Assembly: GCA_958295665.1 (NCBI GenBank)
Contig: OY282558.1
Span: 49,421,389 to 49,485,388, forward strand
Length of the DNA: 64,000 nt
DNA from: Tipula vernalis
Taxonomy: Eukaryota; Arthropoda; Insecta; Diptera; Tipulidae
Direction of reading: 5' to 3'
Under the pieces are notes generated by a model. The model saw only the letters and a list, made by a program, of their open reading frames with translations. It ran no database searches and had not been told where the DNA came from. Positions 1-12,092 of the stretch are shown here, piece by piece; positions within the stretch are counted from its first letter, which is position 1, and the number at the start of each line of letters is the position of its first letter. The translations under genes were made by a program, and so were the position numbers.

Positions 1-1899
1 AATCATTCTCTTTACTACTATGTGCGATGATGGAAGAATAATCGGGTGCTGCGTATCGTAGTGTAGTGAAGAATTTGACAATCGTCCGGTAACCCGTAGT
101 ATACCTTGGCTGTCAAGAAATGGATATAATTTTAATTTGTGTTTATTCGATGTTTTACCTGATTGGATGGATTCGATATCAGTTTGGTACGATTGACGCT
201 GAATGTGTTTAATAACGTAGGTCTCAGCAATGTTGAGTTCATCTACGGTAATATTTGCAGTTGTTGTGGAAGAGTTTGGTTGTTTCGCATTTCGGAACAA
301 TCTTTGCATTCGGGCCACAATTCTCACTACCATCGGATAACTGGAGACTCTACACATCATCGCCTCTAATTGACACTCAAACTCATTGAAGCTTTGAACG
401 AAATAAGCCTGCGTTTCTGCTTCGGGTTCACACGAGAAGTTCATCTTTGCTTCTGGAATGTTTAGTGGGTTGGTTGAAAGCCAAAGGGGACCTTTCCACC
501 ACAAGACATCATGTTTGAATTCGTTTGGTGTTACTCCTCGAGTGGCTCGATCAGCTGGGTTCTGCTTTGATTGAACGTGGTACCATTGGTTTCGGTTGGT
601 GTGCGATAATATTAGGCCAGTACGATTGGCAATGTAGGTTGGCCATAATTTCGGTGGTTTGGAGAGCCAATCCAACACTATTGAGGAATCAGTATAAAAA
701 AACTGCTTCGGTTGGGTTTTACAAGTTAGTGCAGTTGTGACCTTTCTCATCAACTTCACTAGTAATGTGGCTGCACAAAGCTCTAATCTGGGAATAGATA
801 GAGTTTTTATGGGTGCTACCTTTGTCTTTGCGGCGATGATATTGATGGTGGCCTCTTGCGAGGTTGATGTCACCCGCGAATACAGGACAGCAGCGTAAGC
901 ATCTTTGGATGCATCAGCAAACCCATGTATTTCAAATGTGTCGTCAGTTGTGTATAGCCATCTCTTGATTTCTATTTCTTCAATTAACGCGAACTCGTTT
1001 CGTACCTTAACCCAACTTTCTCGACATGACTCGGGTAATTCATCGTCCCATCCGAGTTTTTCAAGCTATAACGCTTGAAAAAGTACCTTGATGGTTATCA
1101 TGATTGGAGACAACCACCCCATCGGGTCGAATATCCTGGATGACTCAGAAAGTAGTCCGCGCTTCGTGGTTGTGCTATGTTGTGGTAGGCACACTCGAAA
1201 TTTGAAAGAATCTCGTGATGGTTGGTAATATAAACCTAGCACTGATATTATTGCTTCAGTGGTTGCAAATTCCCGGTCGATAATTTGTAGATCTGCTTCC
1301 TCGATATTGTCCAATAATTTGGGATGATTCGCTGACCATTTTTTGAGAATAAAGCCTGCCGAGTTCATTATTGTCATTAATTCGCCGCGTAAAGTTAGTG
1401 CATCAGATAGTGAGCAAGCCCCTGTGAGCACATCGTCGACATATATATCTGATTTTACCCTTTCAGCTGTGATTGGGTATTTATGTTGAAACTGGTTGGC
1501 GATATAATTCAACGAATTCGTTGCCAAAAACGGTGCAGACGACGTTCCATACGTGACGGTCAGCAAGCGGTAGTGGTTTAATGGATGATCAGGAGATTCT
1601 CGCCATAGTATCCGCTGGTAATCGGTGTCTTCTGCACGGATCCTCACCTGCCGATACATTTTCTCAATGTCGGCGCTGAATACGAAAGCATGTTTTCGGT
1701 ATCGCACTAAAATTTCAAACAGCCCTTGTTGAACAGTTGGTCCAATAAGCAACTCATCATTCAACGACTGCCCTGTTGACGTCTTCTGCGATCCATTGAA
1801 TACAACCCGCAATTTTGAGGTATCTGCTCTCTTGAATACACCATGGTGAGGCAAATAAAACATCTGATGATCAGGTCTGGAAATTTCATTTTGTGGAAT
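1..1899 (-). pseudogene. BEL/Pao retrotransposon pol (RT, RNase H, start of integrase), partial and broken
   Basis: This is the reverse transcriptase and RNase H part of a BEL/Pao element, which copies element RNA into DNA in virus-like particles. Read on the minus strand, it opens with the YLPHHGV and KLRVVFNGS RT motifs. It continues through FSADIEKMYRQV and the catalytic YVDDVLTG (about 1440). After an in-frame TAG at 1066-1068 the same frame resumes with LGWDDELP, the RNase H signature GFADASKDAYAAVLY and the BEL-typical NPADRATRG. The frame then runs on toward the integrase and off the left edge. A second in-frame TAA (1900-1902) separates it from the upstream protease. Two single nonsense codons in an otherwise open frame suggest a fairly young dead copy. 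Family assignment is secure; activity is not expected. Confidence 0.9.
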
Positions 1900-3698
1900 T
1901 TAAGCCATGTGGCCCAACCGTTGATAATCCTGCATGAACTTAATGTATCCCAAACGCAATCTTTCGTTGGTACATAACCGTTTCTCTAACGCGTAAAACT
2001 GACGCAAAGCTGCCGAATATGAATGACCTAATAAAGGTGGGATTCGTTTAAACGGTAAGCCAACAATTATTCTTCCCTTTTTGCTCACTTCAACTGTAGC
2101 TTCAAAGCGTTCAATGCAGGCGGATTCGTCTGGCGTATGCTGTAGCGTATCTGGTATAGCTTCCGTCTCCCAAAATGATCGAAGGGTTTTATCGATATCA
2201 ACCTCCTGATGTTCTGCTAGGTATACCCTTTCATTTGAAGTCTTGGGCTCTGAAAGGTATCTGCCTCCGATTATCCACCCCAGTGTAGTGTTTTGCGCCA
2301 TCAACGTTGGATTGCCTACTGGTATTTTACCTTCGCTTAACATCTCGAAGAAATAATCGCTGCCTATTAATAGATCAATTGGACCCGGATTATTAAATGT
2401 AGGGTCGGCTAGAGTAACTTTGTCATTCGTTGGTATGTCAACATCTACCGGGTGAGTTGGTAGATGTGAGGTAAGTTTGGGCACGATTAGAGCTACAATT
2501 TGGTAAATAACATCACGATGAACTCTCGATCTTATTATGAGGTGTGTTAGTCCCTTGGATGTTCCTGCCTTGGTTCCACCGATACCACTTACGACAACTC
2601 TGGCATTCGACTTGGTTAGGTGCAGTTTATTAGCACACGATTCCTTGAGAAATGATCTGGTTGAACCAGAATCTAGTAATCCTCGAATAATATGCCAGTT
2701 GTTAAAACTATCCTTCACTTCGACTAACACTGTTGGTAACATCGCATTTTCGATAGCGATATTTGCATCCTTGATAACAGCTGATGTATAGGTTTCGCTG
2801 GTTGATTCTTTTGGACTACTGTCGGAAGCGCCTTCAGTAGACTTCTGTTGGTTGAGCCCTTTACTGTCATCAGGATCGGAATGAACAAGAGTGTGATGTC
2901 TTCTTCTGCAAATTTGACATGTTCTTCTTGAGCGACATGGGTAGACGGCATGATTTCCTCCAAGACAGTTAAAGCATCTCTGCTTTTCCTTTAGAAAATT
3001 CCTGCGCTCAAGTAATGCCATAGATTTGAAACGCGTACATTCGAAAAGACGATGGCGATCTCCGTTGCATAATTTGCAGGGTACTGGTAATGATTCAGTG
3101 TAGAAGATCTTACTAACTGGTTGCGATTTGGTGTCAGGTTTCCTTTGAGATGACTTAACTTCTGTAAGTGCGTCGACACGATTTAATAAAAAATCTAGAA
3201 AGCTCTGCAGCGTCGGAAAATCCTCTTCGGCAGATTTGTATCTCCATGCCTTTCTTGTTTCGTCGTCAAGTCGCTCCATTGCCATGAAAATGAGCCAAGA
3301 TGGCCTGATTGCCAGTTTTTTAGATCTCCATCAAATGTTGGCATAGTAAGGGACGGCAACTTAAAATCTGACGTTGGGTTGACATTACTGGTAGCATCGA
3401 ACGACTGCTCATGACTAGATGGCTGATGACTTCCGGATTTCACCCGAATTAGCGCTTGTAATTGCGGAATGATCGCGTAATAGTGATCATCAACGGTATC
3501 CATTTCAGATGGTGCGGTTGCATCGATCTCAAATATGGCGTCTTCGGTCGAAATAAATTCTGTGTACAATTTATGCGCGTTATCACATCAAGTTTTTAGG
3601 TCATCATAAGCTAAATTTGCACCATTTGCATCAATATAATTTTTAAGACGAGTGAGCTGACCCTTTATGATGCCTTTCCTTTTGTTCAACCTTTCCAT
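1900..3698 (-). pseudogene. BEL/Pao gag and aspartic protease, internally deleted
   Basis: The gag start is the ATG at 3698-3696 (MERLNKRKGIIKGQLTRLKN, a typical BEL gag opening). A TGA at 3588-3590 interrupts it. Reading resumes to about 3300, where the frame changes and roughly 200-250 gag codons seem to be missing, because the text jumps from the matrix-like start to MAMERLDDETRKAWR near the gag C-terminus. CCHC-type zinc knuckles follow (CKLCNGDRHRLFEC, CFNCLGGNHAVYPC, CQICRRRHH), then the retropepsin motif LLDSGSTRSFL and the BEL linker ending in LGHM just before the TAA at 1900. Normally gag packages RNA and the protease matures the polyprotein. The deletion, frameshift and stops make this copy nonfunctional. 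Confidence 0.88.
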
Positions 3699-3812
3699 TT
3701 TACTCAAACACGAAACAAAAAAAAATTAATTAATGGCAGCTATCTGACACACGCGGTTTTGTGGTTTTTATTACTAATATTATGAAGCTTATGGTATGAT
3801 ATTGCCGGTAAG

Positions 3813-3835
3813 CTTCGAATCCGGCTCGAAGGACC
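3813..3835 (-). other. Primer-binding site of the BEL element, tRNA-Tyr type
   Basis: On the plus strand the stretch reads as the last 23 bases of a mature fly-type tRNA-Tyr, including the T-arm half (TTCGAATCC), the acceptor strand (TCGAAGGA) and the CCA tail. On the element strand it therefore begins TGGTCCTTCGAGCCGG, six bases inside the LTR end. This is where a tRNA would prime minus-strand DNA synthesis. The match to tRNA-Tyr comes from recalled Drosophila tRNA sequence. Confidence 0.8.
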
Positions 3836-3841
3836 AGAAAA

Positions 3842-4187
3842 TGTTGGGTTTAATTAGCAAATAAAAAACACTTCAATTTTACCTTTTGATTTTTATTAAT
3901 TAATTTAATTTAATTCCGACTTGATTTTTCGTGTGCTATCAAATATTAATTTGTTTGTTGATATAATTTTCAGCATTGATGATAGCCACTAGCCAGTAAT
4001 GATGAATCAACGACTAAAATAAGTTACAGTGTATGCAGTGTATGGTGTTGTGATTAACTAAAAATTGTCTCTTCATTTTAGCTACTAAGCGATGTTTGTT
4101 GATGATGAAGCCGAACAGTAGTGTTTCATCGTTGAATCATTAAGCGGTTCAAGACAGCTACTATCAGTAAATGTTTCTGAACCAACA
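3842..4187 (-). repeat. 5' LTR of the BEL element
   Basis: The 346-bp segment starts TGTTGG and ends CCAACA on the minus strand, a perfect 6-bp terminal inversion with TG...CA ends. It lies immediately outside the primer-binding site. An AATAAAAATC polyadenylation-like signal lies near its inner end. The partner LTR must be left of the window, so identity between the LTRs (insertion age) cannot be judged. Confidence 0.75.
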
Positions 4188-5049
4188 ATGTTGGGCGATA
4201 CATTTCTTTAACGTCTCATAAACCTCAGTTTTAACACGTAAACTTCGAGGTATAAGTTCGCACAATTCACCAATAAATTGAGGAGGTAGGCAAAAACTGA
4301 ATCGGAAAACTCACATAAATTTTAGTTTCTGGCATAACATTTTTAACATTTAGGTGGTGGCTGAAAACTCTCTAATGAGAAAACTCTTTATAATTGAATG
4401 AAACAGTCTGGTCACGTCGAAACCATTGTTCAGCGAGAAGCTAAGTTCTACTGTGGCTTCGAATGAATTTTACCATGGACATTTTCCTATATAGGGAATT
4501 TCTTCCACCTGCTTAAAGCTATTCGGAAATATTCCCTTAGTACCAATAAAATTCAATTTTTATGAATTTTGACAGATGTCGACATGTGGAAAATGGATGT
4601 GGAATTCGAGAATAGGGCTCCTGGGTATTGTACAATCTTAATGGAATGGATTGAATGTTTGTATCAAGGGAGGACTTTCTGAGCGTTTAGGTTTATTACT
4701 GAAATTTAAAAAGGGAGCTGAGTGCTGTGGGGCAAATAAAGAGTGGTTAAGGCGCAATAAACTGACAACTAGTTTTACAATCTCCATATCTGTTCAGAAT
4801 AATTATGGGTTGTGTGTGTGTACTCCTCGTGCACTCCAGAACTTGTTTGTACCACAACATTTTCACTGGTGTCCGTTGAATGACGGATGCCGTTTTACAC
4901 ATTTCAAGGATGGCAATGTCTTCGTCGTAATATTAATGGTTCGTAGCTCAGAATAATTGCCGGATGCTTTCATTAGCAACCATTTGTAGAAGAGAAATCG
5001 TCTGCTTCCAATTCAACCATTTGGACTTTTTTTACGTTTTTTGATGGTT
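4188..5049. other. No gene recognised
   Basis: AT-rich sequence between the BEL LTR and the CACTA-like element. A 101-codon open frame at 4651-4956 has no recognisable domain and looks like chance. Confidence 0.5.
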
Positions 5050-5387
5050 CACTGAAAAAAAGACTATTTGGAGATTATTTACGAGAACCGTTCTTGTATT
5101 TGTAATAAACAATTTTAATTTATTTCAAACTATCAATTTTTAATGCAACTATTAAGAAATTCGCTGAAATATTTGTCATAAATAAGCATTTATAATAAAT
5201 AATTCAAAATTTTAGTATTTACAAGAAACGTTTAATTATTTTAGTTACATACTATAAATGTTAGTAAGAAACATTTATTGTTTCTCATTTAAGTATTTTA
5301 TCTAAACACGAAAATTCTTTCTCTCAAACAATTACATTATTTGCGAGAAGCAACAAAAATAAAGAGTGTTTGCTGCAAACAATTTGT

Positions 5388-5600
5388 TACTAAAGATACA
5401 TGTTAAACCGAAAGTGGTCTGACTGAAAACGTCCGAGATAAATTAAACACGTACACGGTGGCTTGAGTGAAAGCAAAGATTATTAACAAGAAGATCTTGT
5501 TAATAATCTTTGCTTTCAGTCAAGCCGCCGTGCGTACATGTTGAATTTATCTCGAACGATTTCAGTCAGATCACTTTCGGTTTAACATGTATCTTTAGTA
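5388..5600. repeat. 213-bp near-perfect palindrome
   Basis: Two arms of about 105 bp meet around 5494 at ACAAGAAGATCTTGT. The left arm starts TACTAAAGATACATGTTAAA and the right arm ends with its complement. A handful of mismatches between arms are visible, for example GTACACGGTGGCTTG versus CAAGCCGCCGTGCGTAC. It lies in the 5' noncoding part of the CACTA-like element, about 380 bp before the first coding exon. It could form a cruciform or RNA hairpin. It may be a subterminal feature of the transposon or a separate foldback insertion. Confidence 0.9.
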
Positions 5601-5978
5601 TGTGTTTGGTGAAAAGAATTAATGCTTGTGAAATAAAAATTCCGTTAGAACACATTTCTAGCATCATTTATATTAAAGCGGTATTTTGTGTTGTAGTGAA
5701 AATTTCAAATAAAATTACTTTTTGTTAAGAAAAGATTAATTTTAAAGTGTTTAAAGTGTTTTACATAAAATATAGTTTTGGTAAGTTATTAATATTTTAG
5801 AACGGTTATATTTGTGTTATGAATTCATACAAAATCTCGACGATTGTACATATAAGAGATTAAAGTTATTGTTGATACGTACGTAACATGTGATTTTTCT
5901 AATGCTTCCAGTGAATAAAGTTTTAAGTGAAGTTTGAATTATTTAAGTACAATTTGTTACAGTCATACTATTATCAAA

Positions 5979-8375
5979 ATGAATAAGTATTTTAAAGCCC
6001 TACCTGTTAAATATATGAATTTAACCGAAATTGTTCCAGTGATGGGTGAGGGAATTTTCACATATGAAATATTTCATCAAGCTGGTACAGTATTTATTTT
6101 ATTAATTTGTTAAATTTCAATATATTTTCTACAATCTTCTCCTAAATATTTTTCCCTAGTGGCATCACATTTTTCTATAAAAAATAATTTTAAGTTTCTT
6201 CATGAGTAAAGTGGAGCTGAAATTAAAAAGAATTTTTTTTTACCGTATGTAGAAACATACGGCCACAATTTGATTTTAGTTGTCGAAGAGTTGTTTGAAG
6301 CGCTCAATTATATAAATATTGTTTCTGAAACTCTTGATCAAGAGGCCGATTTTAATGAATCTGGGAAATCAGTAACACCAACGCATAATAAAAATATGAT
6401 CTGCACTAGTGGAGCTGGGAATGAGAATGTTATGTCATGTAATATCGACAATACAGATATCCCACAAAATATTACTCCTAACATTTTTCAGTTCGAAATA
6501 ATTGATCACCAAAATCAAACTGATGGAAATATCATCGATCTGAATAATCAAACAGCTCAAAATAATAGTAGTACTAGTAATGGTTTAGACGACAAATCTC
6601 ATCCTCGTTCGAGTAAACTGAGACGAACAATATCGTGCTTAGGTGAAGAAGAATTTCAACATTTTGATCAGCGAAACGAAAACCATCATTCCATTTTTCA
6701 AATCAATATTAATGTACGAGTATTCAACAAAATTTTATCCTTTTTAAAATAGTGTATTTTCAAACGTTATAGGCCAGCAATGGCCTGTAAGACCGTTTAA
6801 TATTATTATTATTATTATTTAAATTATCAATGGTCGTAAATTTTGATTTTATATGAATGGCCTTTCACATATCTATCTTACTGTATCAGTGAATATCTTT
6901 AAATGTTTATTATAATTAATTATTTTTTTGTATTATTTATAGAACATTCGAAAACTTCTTTGTAAGTCTACCAAAGAAATTCTATCAAAATATCAAACGA
7001 ATCCGGCGTCTTTAACAAATACAGATAGAATCAATATTTCGAAAACCATAATTAATGGAATCTTGGATAGATGTCCTGAATTGGTGTAAGTATTTGTTAT
7101 ATTAAAACCAAATCGCAAGTTTGTTTATGTTCCCTTTGTATTTTCTTATTGCAGATTGAAAAGAACTGATTTCATAAAATTATCTGAAATAATCATAACA
7201 ATTTTCAATAAAGATACCGAATCTGCCAGTGTCTACTACTCTCCAGCAGAGTTCGGCCAACCAGCGAAAGGCAAACTATTTAACGCGTACTTCAATAAAA
7301 AAAACTAGTTTATCACAAGCTGGTGTTATCACACGACGAAAACTGTCGAGTAACATTACAAAAATCCACGTAGCTAACAAGCAATTGCCGGATGAACATG
7401 ATTTAGATATTCAGTCACATATAGATTTTTTAACCAAAAATATAGTACCTTGGGAAAAAGTCGTCGAAAGCTGGGAAAAAACCTTCCATAAGCGAAAGCA
7501 GATCTTGGAAACAGATATCAGCACGAAAGATTATTTGGAAAAATTTGCTTGTTTAACTGAGCCCAACAGTTTTGAACTTGTAAGTATACATATTATGTAC
7601 AATTTCATACAAGGAATCATATTATATAAGGAATCTGTTAGCTAAGTAAAATTTACATTTGAATTTAGGTCGCTATAGACACAAAATATCGATATCCATC
7701 CATACAAAATATATCGCCAGAGGAAGTAGTTACAGTGTGCAATACGCTTATCCAGAGGGCCAAACAATTTAAAAGCTCAACAGTACTTAAATTTCTTAAG
7801 ATTGCGTCAGACAATGGTTAGGTTTATCAACAGCACAAACCTACAGCAACTTGTGTAAATTTAAAACAAACAACTCTTTTTTATATGATTTAGATTCATG
7901 CCAGGAAACAAAAAATATCGTAGGTTTATTGCTGTTGCCGCATATTCTACCAACCACTTTCATTACCGGAAAGGTAAAGCCGAGTAAACTTGAAGTCCAG
8001 GAGAGCTTTCTGGATCATTTTCAGGTAGATATAAAATTAAATAATGGTTTCTATAGAGTTTATCACCGTCTTTCCTTTTTTCAGACTGAAGCAGAAGCTG
8101 ATATAACCATTCCAAATTTTAAGCAGCCGAGAATCATATTAGTCGGAGATATATGCCGTGCAAAAGTTTTTATTACCGTTGCTGATAAAAAAGTGTATTT
8201 TGACGACCCAATTAAAGCATTAGAATATTGCTTTCATTATTTTTGTGGGCTTAATATTAAGTATCCCGAAAAATGTAAACACGTATGGGTTTTTATCGAA
8301 TTATTATTTTTTAAATTGAATATCACTCAAAACAAGTTTCCTTCAGTAGATTTATTGATTAAATCTTTAGCTTAA
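5979..8375 (+). pseudogene. SAMD3-like gene carried by the CACTA-like element, multi-exon, broken
   Basis: I read exons at 5979-6084 (start MNKYFKALPV), 6280-6713, 6943-about 7082, 7155-7579, about 7669-7820 and 7851-8375, joined by GT-AG introns with matching phases. The best conserved parts are FGQPAKGKLFNAYFNK (near 7250-7300), VAIDTKYRYPSIQ (near 7670) and the C-terminus GLLLLPHILPTTF...PEKCKHVWVFIE. This order recalls the long SAMD3-like proteins of unknown function found in many animals, usually in multicopy, transposon-like form. A shift in an eight-A run near 7300 changes frame, and an in-frame TAG lies near 7817, so the copy is dead. The role is unknown; a transposon accessory protein is my inference. 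The exon ends were chosen by eye. Confidence 0.55.
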
Positions 8376-8421
8376 TTTTTTTTTAAATAAATTTGGATTG
8401 AATTTTCATATAAATTTTTAA

Positions 8422-10815
8422 ATCATAATTTCGTGCCGGATATGTCAAGAAGAATTTCAAAGTACTTCTCTTTACATAAATCATTTGAATAAGCATAATC
8501 TAGATAGGTACTTGTGTAGTGTGTTAGATTGTGCAATAAAGTTCAGTTCCCTGGAATCTTATAAAAGCCATTTACTCAGACATCACTCGGAGATGTCGGT
8601 TGTTTCAAGTTCACAAACTTTAGACTTTGTTACAACCAATTTTTCAGTCATGGATTTATCAATATCAAACAGTTGCAATACTAATATTGAACATTCAGTA
8701 GAAAATACCGATGATTTTGAAAAAATTGTTAAAAACGACATTCTTAAACTTATAGTTAACGTGTATAACGAAAATTCTATATCAAGGAAAAAGATTTTAG
8801 AAATATTAAATCTCAATTTCTCTACTTTCAAATCTCATATAAACTATATTTTTCTTAAAACAAATAGTTCTAACTATGAAATTTCACAATATTTACAAAT
8901 ATTGCATGACAGTTGTACAATTGGTTCAGAATATGTTGTATTCAAAGAATTACATGACGCTAGGTAGTATCCCGTAACGCATGTAATAAAATCTAATATT
9001 CAATTGTCGAACAAAAATTGTGAAATAATCACCAAACATAAGAAAATCACCATAGAAATAATAGATCTAATCGATTTATTTAGCAAGCTTTTTAATAGCA
9101 CAAATATGCTCAATGATATTATTAATAACATCGAAGAACTCAAAAGCACGACAGATAAATTTATTATTAATTACATACAAAGTAATAGTTGGAATACGAA
9201 ATTAAAACAAATCAGTCCCGATGACAAAACTTTAGTTTTACCCCTTTTCCTCTATTTTGACGAATTTGAACCCAACAATCCTTTAGGATCAAGCAGTAAT
9301 AAAAAAAAAATTGGTGCTGTTTATGTTATGTTACCTTGTATGCCAGATTATTTGCAATCACAGCTTTGTCAAATTTATTTGGCAATGTTATTTTTTACTG
9401 CAGATAAAAAAAAGTTATACCCAAATTGTAACTGCAGAATTTTTACACCATTAATAAAACAATTAAATAATTTACAAGACGTAGGAATATTAATAAGTCA
9501 TCCACAGTATAATAAAGTTTTAATAGTAACCGCTTTGATCCTTGGCGATAACTTAGGCCTCAATCAAATTTTAGGATTTGCAGAGAGTTTTAATTCTAAT
9601 ATCTACTGTAGATTTTGCAGATGCAATAAAAACACTACACGTGATATGCGTTTACAAAACGATGAATTTATCCGAAATAAAATAAATTATAATCAAGATG
9701 TTAATCTTTGTAATGTAAAAATGACAGGAATAAAAGAAGCATGCATATTCAATGATATAAAAAACTTTCATGTTACCGATAATTTTAGTGTAGATATTAT
9801 GCATGACATTTTGGAAGGGGTGGCCCACTATGATCTTATGAGAATTTTAAAACAATTTATTTACATTGATAAATTTTTCGATATAAATTTTTTGAATAGC
9901 AGAATTAATTCTTTGGACCTTACAACTTCATCCAACAAACCACCCGCAATTAAAGAAGAAACATTGCTTTCTGGAACAAAATTAAGATACTCGGCTAATA
10001 AAATGAGCGTAATGGTATTTCATCTCAATTGTTTGATTGGAGATATGATACCACGAGCAAATAAACACTGGAATTTATATTTGATCCTAAGAGAAATTCT
10101 GTAAATCCTGGTTACAAGAAAAGCAGATGAAAGTACAAGTAAACTTTTAGAAAATATGATTTCAGATCACCATGATCAATTTATAAAGTTGTTTGCCGAA
10201 GATTTAAGACCGAAGTTCCATTTCACAGTACATTATCCATACATTATGAATAAAATTGGTCCTTTGCAAAATATTAGTTCAATGAGGTTTGAAGCCAAAC
10301 ATCAGCAATTCAAAGAAATTGGTAGATCGACAAAATCTAGAAAAAAATTGCTATACACACTTTGTCTCAAAAACCAACTCAAATTTAGTTATTTACTTTT
10401 CAATTACAATGAAATTAGTGATAAATACAGTAAGCCAATCGCAAAACCAACGAAGTTTGCAAATACTGATTCCAATTTTAAAGATAAATATAAACTGCCA
10501 GATAATTCTTTTAAAATTATTAGTAGTATGGAATTTAAAGGTGTAACTTACAAATGTGGATTAGTTGTTATAACTAATCAGTATTATGAAGATGAGATTC
10601 CCTTTTTTTTGCTCATTGAATATATTGTCCAAATTGAAACAGAGTTTATTTTCTGTTGTCAAGCCCTTGATACCGTTACATATGACCCACATTTACAAAT
10701 GTTTTTGGTGAGGAAAAGCAATGAATTTGAATCTTTGTTTTTCAAAGAACTTATAAATAAAAAAGTTTATAATTTAATTAATTTTAATATTAATTTATCT
10801 GTAAACAATATATAA
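8422..10815 (+). pseudogene. C2H2 zinc-finger / TNP2-like transposase of the CACTA-like element, broken
   Basis: A single frame runs through the region, interrupted by TAG at 8965-8967 and TAA at 10102-10104. It starts with two C2H2-like fingers (CRICQEEF...HLNKH and YLCSVLDC...HLLRHH), likely for DNA binding. The core then shows YFDEFEPNNPLGSSSNKKKI (candidate first catalytic Asp), LILGDNLGLNQILGF with CRFC following (candidate second Asp and a CxxC), VDIMHDILEGV, and HYPYIMNKIGPL...MRFEAKHQQFKEI (candidate final Glu). These parallel the TNP2 landmarks D..., DYMH..LG and GPL...FE. No ATG precedes the first finger after the stop at 8419, so the start may be mutated or spliced. It would be the enzyme mobilising the element. 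Family placement is by motif order, not by alignment. Confidence 0.6.
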
Positions 10816-12092
10816 AATAAAAATTGAGTTACGAAAATGAAAATTTTATTTTTATTCGAAAAATATTCAAAGCTTCTGTTAAATTTCATTATTGGCGCGC
10901 CTATCCGGAAAATTGTGTTGATTAGTATAAGAATTAATAGAAAGACCAGTAGGAATATGAATAATCCTTACAGTCAGAAAAAAAAATTGTAAGAGCAAGG
11001 TTCCTCGAAAGTGTTAGAATATTTTTTCTGATTGTAAAAGTATTGATTTTCCCACAGGTTTCCCAATTAATTCCACAAATAAATATCATTTTCCGAAACA
11101 CGCACAGTTATTTGATATAAACATATGTTTTGTTTGTAAATAACACGTCAGTTGTTTGTAGTAAATAATTGAAAAATTTGAGTTAAACGATTTGTCCAGT
11201 AGCTGCAAAACAAAATATATTCATCAATTATATAAACCGTAAATGTAAAGCTGTACTTTTACCTTAGTTCACATTTCTTTAATTTAATCCCTGTTATTCA
11301 ATCGTATTGTAAACATCAATTAAATTTTAGGAAATGTCAATATTGTTGTTATTGTTTATGTTTTGGTACATTTCAAGAGTATTTAATAGTATAATTATTG
11401 TAGTATATTCAAATGGGATAATTGTGGTACAGTCTAATTTATTTTTATAGTAGCAATGTTTATGTAATGATATTCTCGATCGAAAAACCAACAGTGATGC
11501 CATAACCGATACACCGAAATTTATTTGATTAGGGCAATCCTAATGGTTTTTCGAGACGGACATTTTATGTATAACAATTTTTTTTCTCAAAAGTCACTTT
11601 TGCGATACCTTTGAAATTGTCAACAACAAAATAATAAAAAACCAAATCAAAATCAAGAAATTATAAACATTTAATAAAAAATACATTTTTAAATTGGAAA
11701 TAAAACGTTTTCATATATCCGCCACACAATAAAATCTTACCTTAACCTCAACTCGGGATTATAAGTACAAGCTGTGATAGTGAATAAAAATAAAAGGCTT
11801 ACAACTTTTATTATTCGCGGCTGTACCCCGACACGATTCTTGTTTGGTCATACCATTATTATTATTTGGTTTAAACTGAAAATGCTTGATGCAAACAGAT
11901 TTCGTGATTCGATCAAATAATCTCTTGTTTGTCAAAAACACATGCGGTTTGGTACAAACATAAAAGTATTTGTTGCCAGTAAACAAATTGTTTATTCCAA
12001 ATATATTTTAGAATTTCACCCAAACCCGATATGGAAGATTTAAGTGTTAGCTGTAAAAATTGTTTGTGGTAACGAATAAATTTTTTTGAGTG

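Larger units (their letters stand above)
5050..12092 (+). mobile_element. Candidate CACTA-like (CMC superfamily) DNA transposon, 7.0 kb
   Basis: The left end reads CACTGAAAAAAAGACTATTT and the right end, reverse-complemented, reads CACTCAAAAAAATTTATTCG. Both ends are flanked by TT, as expected for a short target duplication. Subterminal motifs such as AAACAATTTGTT recur near both ends (about 5377 and about 11985). Inside are two broken genes, 5979-8375 and 8422-10815. The second encodes a zinc-finger protein with the layout of a TNP2/EnSpm-type transposase. From 10816 to 12092 the element holds only AT-rich DNA. The terminal repeats are short and imperfect (fifth base differs), so the exact boundaries are tentative. 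The association with a TNP2-like transposase makes a CACTA relative the best reading. Confidence 0.5.

Noticed and set aside
4651..4956. 101-codon open frame considered as a small gene
   Set aside because: No domain, no splice or poly(A) context, and composition like the surrounding noncoding DNA.
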